A stretch of 10,587 nt of DNA, taken from NCBI GenBank assembly GCA_002344975.1, contig DDUV01000069.1, positions 1-10,587 on the forward strand. The letters are read 5' to 3'. Below the pieces are notes generated by a model. It was not told the DNA's origin and made no database searches. It saw nothing but the letters and a program-made list of their open reading frames with translations. Below, piece after piece: positions 1 to 5,200 of the stretch. Made by a program: the position numbers and the translations under genes. Every line of letters starts with the position of its first letter. Position 1 is the stretch's first letter. The stretch is from Saprospiraceae bacterium UBA2329 (GTDB taxonomy: Bacteria; Bacteroidota; Bacteroidia; Chitinophagales; Saprospiraceae).

Positions 1-1658
1 GTGCTCTGGCTGGCGGCGGGATTGCCGAACGTATCGCCGTCGCTGTCCTGATAGTAAGTGACAAAAGTGAGGCCCTCGTCTATCATGCTGTTGCAGTTGT
101 CGTCAATACCATTGCAACTTTCCGTTGCGCCGGGATGGATGGCTGCGTTGCCGTCGTTGCAGTCGCCGCTGGTGGCCTGCAATTCAACAGCTGCCCGATA
201 ACCATTTGGCCGCAAACATTGGGTAATCGGGGAAGCGCCGGTTTGGCCATAGCCATCGTTATCGGTATCATCGTACCAAATCTGGTCAGGTCTTTCGAGC
301 GGGTCGTTGTCATCGCAATCCGTATTATTGGCCACATAACCTATTGGTTGTGAACAAGCGGTTTGCGTCATAGCCGGATCGCCAAAGCCGTCGCCGTCCA
401 TATCGCGGTACCATGTGAAAGAGGGATATTCTAAACTAACAGGGCCGGCGGTTGTAGCGGAGCAACCATTGAGGCTGAGCGAAAAGTTGCTGTAGGTACC
501 CGCACCGAGGCCCAAAAGCAGGAAGGCATTTCCACTAACAAGCACATTTTTGGGGCTACCCGGGCCGGTAAAAGTAAGGCTGTATATCCCATTCGGTAAG
601 TTGGTGGTTGTAAATGAAATACTGCCATTTGTCCCCCCACAGATAGTTGGGTTGCTAGGCGAGCCAAGAGTAAGCGTTGGTTTGGGTTTGACGGTAATGG
701 TAAAAGTAACAGGGGTTCCTGTTTGCGATCCCAATACAGGCGTCACGGTAATGGTGGCCACTTGCTGAGAAGTGACGTTAGCTGCCGTGAAGCTTGCTAT
801 GTTGCCCGTACCACTTGCGGCAAGGCCAATGGCTGTATTGTTGTTGGCCCAGTTGAAGGTAGCGCCGGAAGTGCCTGTGAAATTAATTGCCGGCACCGTT
901 TCGGTACCGCAGGCTTGGACATTGCTGACGGGATCCACTACAGGCACCGGATCACCCACGAAACAATCGAGTAACGTAATCCGGGAACCGGCGCCGGCGC
1001 CATTGTGCGTTATGGTATATTGAGTGGAACCGACTGTATTGTTGATCGTAACGATGGTGCCTGCCGCCGAGCTGTTATTCATGCTGCTGTTATGGAAGCA
1101 CGACAATTGATTTCCCGTGGAAGAAAAAGCTACTGTACAGAAATTGTCTAAGGTAATGGTACCGGATGGCGCATTAAAAGAAAAGATTTCGCCATTATTT
1201 GAACCATTCATAACCATCGTAAAACTGGTAACGGGCGCTGAAAAAGTAAGTGTGATTGCTTCGTTGGTAAACTGTATCCACCACGCAGTCGGGGAAGTAG
1301 CGAATGAGTTTGCCCCACAGGTATAATTCGCATTGGTTAAGGTTCCGGTATTGCTGGTTGCACTCACGGTGATGCCCGATCCGGAGGTGTATGGAAAATC
1401 GGCCGGCGCGATTATGACAGCGGATTGGTAAGTGTTCAAATCGCATGGGGCAACCAGCATGGGCGCCGGAGCTGTGCTTTGTTTGCGAAGGCCTGTGCCG
1501 GAATCGTCGGAGAGATCGGCATTTTTGGATGGTAGTGCCGTCAGCCGGCCAGATGCCATGTTTGTCTTGTTTGCCATGTTTGTCTTGTCGTCATTGTTGG
1601 CGAAGAGCAAATGGGAGACAAGCAGCAATAGGTACAGAGGGAAAACTACTTTTTTCAT
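1..1658 (-). CDS. Secreted protein with PKD-like domain and MopE-like repeats (3' end outside window)
   Basis: The reading frame is open from an ATG at 1658 to the window edge, giving 552 codons with no stop, so the C-terminus is missing. Residues 1-20 (MKKVVFPLYLLLLVSHLLFA) form a clear signal peptide. Residues about 66-230 are a Ser/Thr/Asn/Gly-rich beta-type region that I do not recognise. Residues about 238-322 look like a PKD/Ig-like domain. From about residue 413 onward come MopE-like motifs with DMDGDGFGDP, TDCDDNDP, GDCNDGN and CNGIDDNCN. In related proteins this family is annotated as putative metal binding; the actual ligand is unknown. The neighbouring genes suggest the missing end carries a T9SS sorting domain, but that is inference. 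The start is chosen because it gives the signal peptide and follows an A-rich stretch (AAAAAAAACTT) typical of Bacteroidota leaders. A short tandem duplication lies just after the signal peptide. The cellular role is probably surface-attached or released; no enzymatic motif is visible. Confidence 0.88.
   Translation of the reverse strand, partial: MKKVVFPLYLLLLVSHLLFANNDDKTNMANKTNMASGRLTALPSKNADLSDDSGTGLRKQSTAPAPMLVAPCDLNTYQSAVIIAPADFPYTSGSGITVSATSNTGTLTNANYTCGANSFATSPTAWWIQFTNEAITLTFSAPVTSFTMVMNGSNNGEIFSFNAPSGTITLDNFCTVAFSSTGNQLSCFHNSSMNNSSAAGTIVTINNTVGSTQYTITHNGAGAGSRITLLDCFVGDPVPVVDPVSNVQACGTETVPAINFTGTSGATFNWANNNTAIGLAASGTGNIASFTAANVTSQQVATITVTPVLGSQTGTPVTFTITVKPKPTLTLGSPSNPTICGGTNGSISFTTTNLPNGIYSLTFTGPGSPKNVLVSGNAFLLLGLGAGTYSNFSLSLNGCSATTAGPVSLEYPSFTWYRDMDGDGFGDPAMTQTACSQPIGYVANNTDCDDNDPLERPDQIWYDDTDNDGYGQTGASPITQCLRPNGYRAAVELQATSGDCNDGNAAIHPGATESCNGIDDNCNSMIDEGLTFVTYYQDSDGDTFGNPAASQS
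1554..1589. repeat. 18-bp tandem duplication in coding sequence
   Basis: Two adjacent 18-bp units (1554-1571 and 1572-1589) match at 17 of 18 positions, differing only at the last base. On the minus strand they encode NKTNMA-like hexapeptides in tandem (DKTNMANKTNMA) shortly after the signal peptide. The duplication keeps the reading frame and lies in a low-complexity linker. Confidence 0.85.
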
Positions 1659-1730
1659 AAGTTTTTTTTGAGTGTTCAAAATCAGATTTGTCGGCCAGAT
1701 ACTCACTTGAAGTCAGCTCTGAAACATATG

Positions 1731-1738
1731 CAAAATTA
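1731..1738 (-). promoter_or_regulatory. Candidate -7 promoter box for the left-edge secreted protein gene
   Basis: Read on the minus strand this is TAATTTTG, matching the Bacteroidota -7 consensus TAnnTTTG. It lies 73 bp upstream of the ATG at 1658, which would give a leader of roughly 65-70 nt. I see no convincing -33 TTG at the usual distance. Instead the direct-repeat array at 1763-1873 begins about 25 bp upstream of the box, which would fit an activator-dependent promoter. The box is short, so it could occur by chance. Confidence 0.4.
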
Positions 1739-1762
1739 TGTCCGGACTCACGGAGATAGGGA

Positions 1763-1873
1763 GTACTGAGGTTACAAAATGGTATCCTGATGTTACATTT
1801 TATGCCGGGGTGTACTGAGGTTACAAAATGGTATCCTGAGGTTACATTTTGTGCCGGGGTGTACTGAGGTTAC
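1763..1873. repeat. 49-bp tandem repeat containing five TGAGGTTACA elements
   Basis: Units start at 1763, 1812 and 1861 (GTACTGAGG), with a period of 49 bp; the third is cut after about 13 bp. Each full unit holds two copies of the core TGAGGTTACA (one copy is TGATGTTACA), at 1767, 1788, 1816, 1837 and 1865. The spacing alternates 21, 28, 21, 28 bp. The first core of each unit is followed by AAAAT and the second by TTTT, so ACAAAAT and ATTTTGT also form inverted pairs. The array lies directly upstream of the candidate promoter box at 1731-1738. A cluster of regulator binding sites is the favoured reading; a dispersed intergenic repeat is the alternative. Confidence 0.85.
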
Positions 1874-2046
1874 ATGTGGTAACGGGTATTGTTTCGGATT
1901 CAAGGTTTCGGGCTTATCTAAAAATGGCAGAGTAGCCGAGTACGTGTAGCGGATACGATGTATTTTGGAAAACTGACTTTGGCGGCAATCCAGGTTCTAA
2001 AAAGAAGTCGTTCTTTCAGGCTTTAGCAAGACCTTGAACTAATATC
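1874..2046. other. Intergenic stretch with no recognised feature
   Basis: Together with the flanking repeats and terminator, this is part of the 582-bp gap between the two secreted-protein genes. I see no credible reading frame, RNA gene or strong hairpin here. One weak 6-bp stem (AAAGAA/TTCTTT) lies near 2000-2015 and has no clear meaning. Confidence 0.5.
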
Positions 2047-2081
2047 AAAAAAAAAGCCGCGAAGGCACTTCCCTTCGCGGC
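2047..2081 (-). terminator. Intrinsic terminator of the giant surface protein gene
   Basis: A perfect 10-bp GC-rich stem (GCCGCGAAGG/CCTTCGCGGC, 2056-2081, 6-nt loop) is followed on the minus strand by nine T residues (2047-2055). It lies about 160 bp beyond the stop codon of the giant gene. A closely related hairpin follows the paralogous gene at 10158. Confidence 0.9.
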
Positions 2082-2118
2082 ATATATAAATCCTCCAATA
2101 CTTATCAGAATTTACAGG
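2047..2118. repeat. 3' untranslated repeat, copy A (terminator plus flank)
   Basis: This stretch aligns with 10045-10113 with few differences. It covers the terminator hairpin and then a shared flank that includes ATCCTCCAATACTTAT and AGAATTTACAGG. Both copies lie in the same position behind genes whose C-terminal coding regions are also homologous, so the 3' ends appear to have been duplicated together with their untranslated regions. The AGAATTTACAGG part also resembles short repeats I associate with Bacteroidota intergenic DNA (from memory). Confidence 0.7.
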
Positions 2119-2144
2119 ATTTCGGAATTTCCAGAATCGTCGTC

Positions 2145-2196
2145 GTCGGGGCCGCCAGTCGGGGCCGCCAGTTGGGGCCGCCAGTTGGGGCAACCC
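2145..2196. repeat. 13-bp GC-rich tandem repeat
   Basis: Three adjacent 13-bp units (2145-2157, 2158-2170, 2171-2183) read GTCGGGGCCGCCA or GTTGGGGCCGCCA. A fourth, diverged unit runs into the palindrome at 2188. The repeat lies in the 3' untranslated region of the giant gene, between its stop codon and its terminator. The paralogous gene at 10158 lacks it. Confidence 0.8.
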
Positions 2197-2208
2197 TTGT
2201 GGTTGCCC
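2188..2208. repeat. Short palindrome (REP-like) near the giant gene's stop codon
   Basis: The arms GGGCAACC and GGTTGCCC pair perfectly over 8 bp around the loop CTTGT. There is no T-run beside it, so it is not a classical terminator. It resembles short palindromic intergenic repeats found in several bacterial groups (recollection, not checked). A palindrome with different arms occupies the same place behind the paralogue (10120-10140). Confidence 0.75.
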
Positions 2209-2240
2209 TCGACCGGCTACCCTCAACGATAGCAGCCCCG

Positions 2241-5200
2241 TTATTCCCGCTGCAATACCACCCGCCGCGTCGCGTCCGGCAGATTGCGCGATTTGATTTT
2301 TACAAAATACATCCCGCCGGCATACTGCAACAGATTCAGGTTCTCCATCGTTGTCTGCACCTCCTCTATCTCCCTGAACTGCAACAACTTGCCCTCGATG
2401 CTGTACAGTTCGATGCGCACGCTGCGCCCGATGTACTGCGTCAAATCCAGATTCAGCTCGCCGTCCGTCGGATTGGGATACACCGCAATATGATAGGGTG
2501 ATTCCAAGCTCGAAGCCGGCAACACGTGGCTGGCAGCTGTTACATTAGTGCCCGTATAACTCACCCCCTCAAACGTAGCCGTCACGGTGCTGTTAGTGGT
2601 GTAGTTGGTGGCGACAAGGCCGATGTCAATACAGTTGCCCATGATGATGCTTTGCGATCCGATCAGGAACCAACTGGTTCCGTTGGGAGAAGCGAACATA
2701 CTAAACTGATTGCCTGCGCGCACGATGCGCAGCCAATAGCGACCATTGCTGGGAATCTGCTGCGGGAAAGCCTGTCCATTGGCGGCGGTGCGGAACTCGC
2801 GGCGGTGGAACTGGCTGAGGTTGGTCATCAATTGGGCTTTTTTAGCGCCGGGCGCATTGCTTTCGCGCATGACGACGCCAGCCCATCCATTGCCGTTGAT
2901 ACTCGCGACAAGCGCCGTGATGCTGCCGTTGCCGCAGAGCGTACGCTGAATAAAGGAAATATAGTCAACGGTGTAAGGCGCGCCATAGAAGCAACTGCTC
3001 GCCTCGATGCTCCAAAGCCCTGTAGCAGATGAGTAGATTGCATCGCTGTTGCAGCCAATAGACCCGGATTCACTGCTCCAACCACAAGGAAAGCCCGCGA
3101 CGGTGACGTTCGCCGTACAGGTAGAAACATTATTGTTCTCGTCTGTTACCGTGACGATGACCGGCACCGTCTGCCCCAGTTGTTCGCATGTGATGAAATC
3201 AGGCGAAAGGCTGATAGATGCTATGCCGCAATTGTCGGAAAATTGCACCAGATCGGCAGTATTCAGCGCGATGGTTTCCTGCCCGTTAAAAATGATGCTT
3301 TGAGGGGAGCAAATAATTGTCGGAGCTTCCGTATCTACCGTCCAACTATAAGTCACCTCTTCGGTAGTGGTCTGTCCGCAGTTGGTAGCTGAATAGGTAA
3401 ATGTCTGGGTGTGAGTGCATCTAAAGGTGACCACATCGCCGGGTACGCAGCTCACCGTCAGCGCATTGCCGTCTTCGTCGCTCGCGGTGACGTTGGTGTT
3501 GCATACCGGAGGCGTCGGATTAATACCCAGATAACCACCTGCCGGCAGATTGGCAAAATGGATATCAGAAGCTTTGTCACCGGTGATGGTCCAGCCTTTT
3601 GCCCCGGTCAGGTTATTTCTGGCTGCCACTGCGTGGGGACCATATTTTCTGCCGGATGCTCCGAGGCTGCGGCCGTTGGGCGTGGCCGGGTTGGCATTCC
3701 AGCCGATGAGCGTGGCGGAGTAGTTGGCGCAGTCCATGCCGCAGTTGGTCAGCATACCGGATATATCTACTACCGGGTTCAGCGTCCAGGCGCCAAGGTT
3801 CTGGTTGAACGCCGATGCTCCTCCAAACATGATGAACATATTGGTCACATTGGTCACATTCCAGTTGCCGAGGGGTTGGTTGAAGGAGGTGGCTGCAGCG
3901 AACATACTAAGCATATCTGTCACATTAGCCACATTCCAGTTGCCAATGGGCTGGTTGAAAGAAGTGGCCCTGATGAACATATTTCTGATATTGGTGGCGC
4001 TGACCATGTTCCATGTGCCAATGGGCTGGTTAAAGGAGGTGGCATCGGCAAACATGCCTGCCATATTGGTTACATTAGCCACATTCCAGTTGCCGATGGG
4101 CTGGTTGAAAGCAGCAGCTTCGACGAACATTTCCCCCATATTGGTCACATTGGACACGTTCCAGTTGCCGATCGCGCCATTAAATAACCTACACTGATAG
4201 AACATGCCGAACATATTGGTCACGGAGGTTAAATCAGGTATGTCAGTTGCGGTTGAAGTCAGGTTGTGACATCCGGCGAATGTTCTTGCCATATTTGCCC
4301 AGGCAATGTTACCCCATTGATTCAATTGAATTAGTTTGAGTCTGTCAGTGCCATAATCCATATTAAACCGGGTAAAAGTACCCGCACCCGGTGTCACATA
4401 CACTTTGTAGGTGCCCGCAGCGGGAAAAGTAATGGTGGTTGTGCCATTCCCTGCCAGGGCGCCATTTGTAGCCGGGTTGCTTACATTTTCCCAGTAGATG
4501 GTATAGTTGGCGCCAACACCAGGGAAAACAACGGTGGTATTGGAAGAGCCTGGGTTGCTGGTGTTCCAGGTGGTGATGAATGGCGGCGTGGTGCTGCAAT
4601 AGGTTCCTGCCGGGTTGTCGCCTGTAATGTCCCATCCTTTGGTGGCGGTCAGGGTCGTCCTCGCCCCTGTTGCATTGGTGCCGTACTGCCTGCCCGTTGC
4701 GCCCAGCTCGCGGCCGAAGGGCGTGGCGGGGTTGTTGGCCCAGCCGATGAGTGTGGTGGAGTAGTTCGGGCAGTCCATGCCGCAGTTGTCCAGCATGTAA
4801 TACATGTCTACGTACGGGTCCAGCGCCCAGTTGCCGATGGGCTGGTTGAAGGATGTGGCGCCGTCGAACATCCCATCCATGTCCCTCACCGCTGCGGTGT
4901 TCCAGTTGCCGATGGGCTGGTTGAAGGAGGTGGCGCCGTGGAACATAAAACTCATGTACCTCACCGCTGCGGTGTTCCAGTTGCCGATGGGCTGGTTGAA
5001 GGAGGTGGCGCCGTCGAACATCCCACCCATGTTCGTCACCGCCGCGGTGTTCCAGTTGCCGATGGGCTGGTTGAAGGAGGTGGCGCCGTGGAACATCCCA
5101 CCCATGTTCGTCACCGTCGCGGTGTTCCAGTTGCCGATGGGCTGGTTGAAGGAGGTGGCGCCGTCGAACATCCCACCCATGTTCGTCACCGCCGCGGTGT

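Noticed and set aside
2023..2226. Small minus-strand frame across the 3' repeat, with a similar one at 9922-10131
   Set aside because: Their partial likeness (PVNS-KYWRI) comes from the shared untranslated repeat and terminator, not from a conserved protein.
3411..4187. A 258-residue plus-strand frame, and smaller ones nearby
   Set aside because: Antisense to the second BspA-like module; its repeats (HIGHIGHIPVA-type) mirror the 75-bp DNA period.
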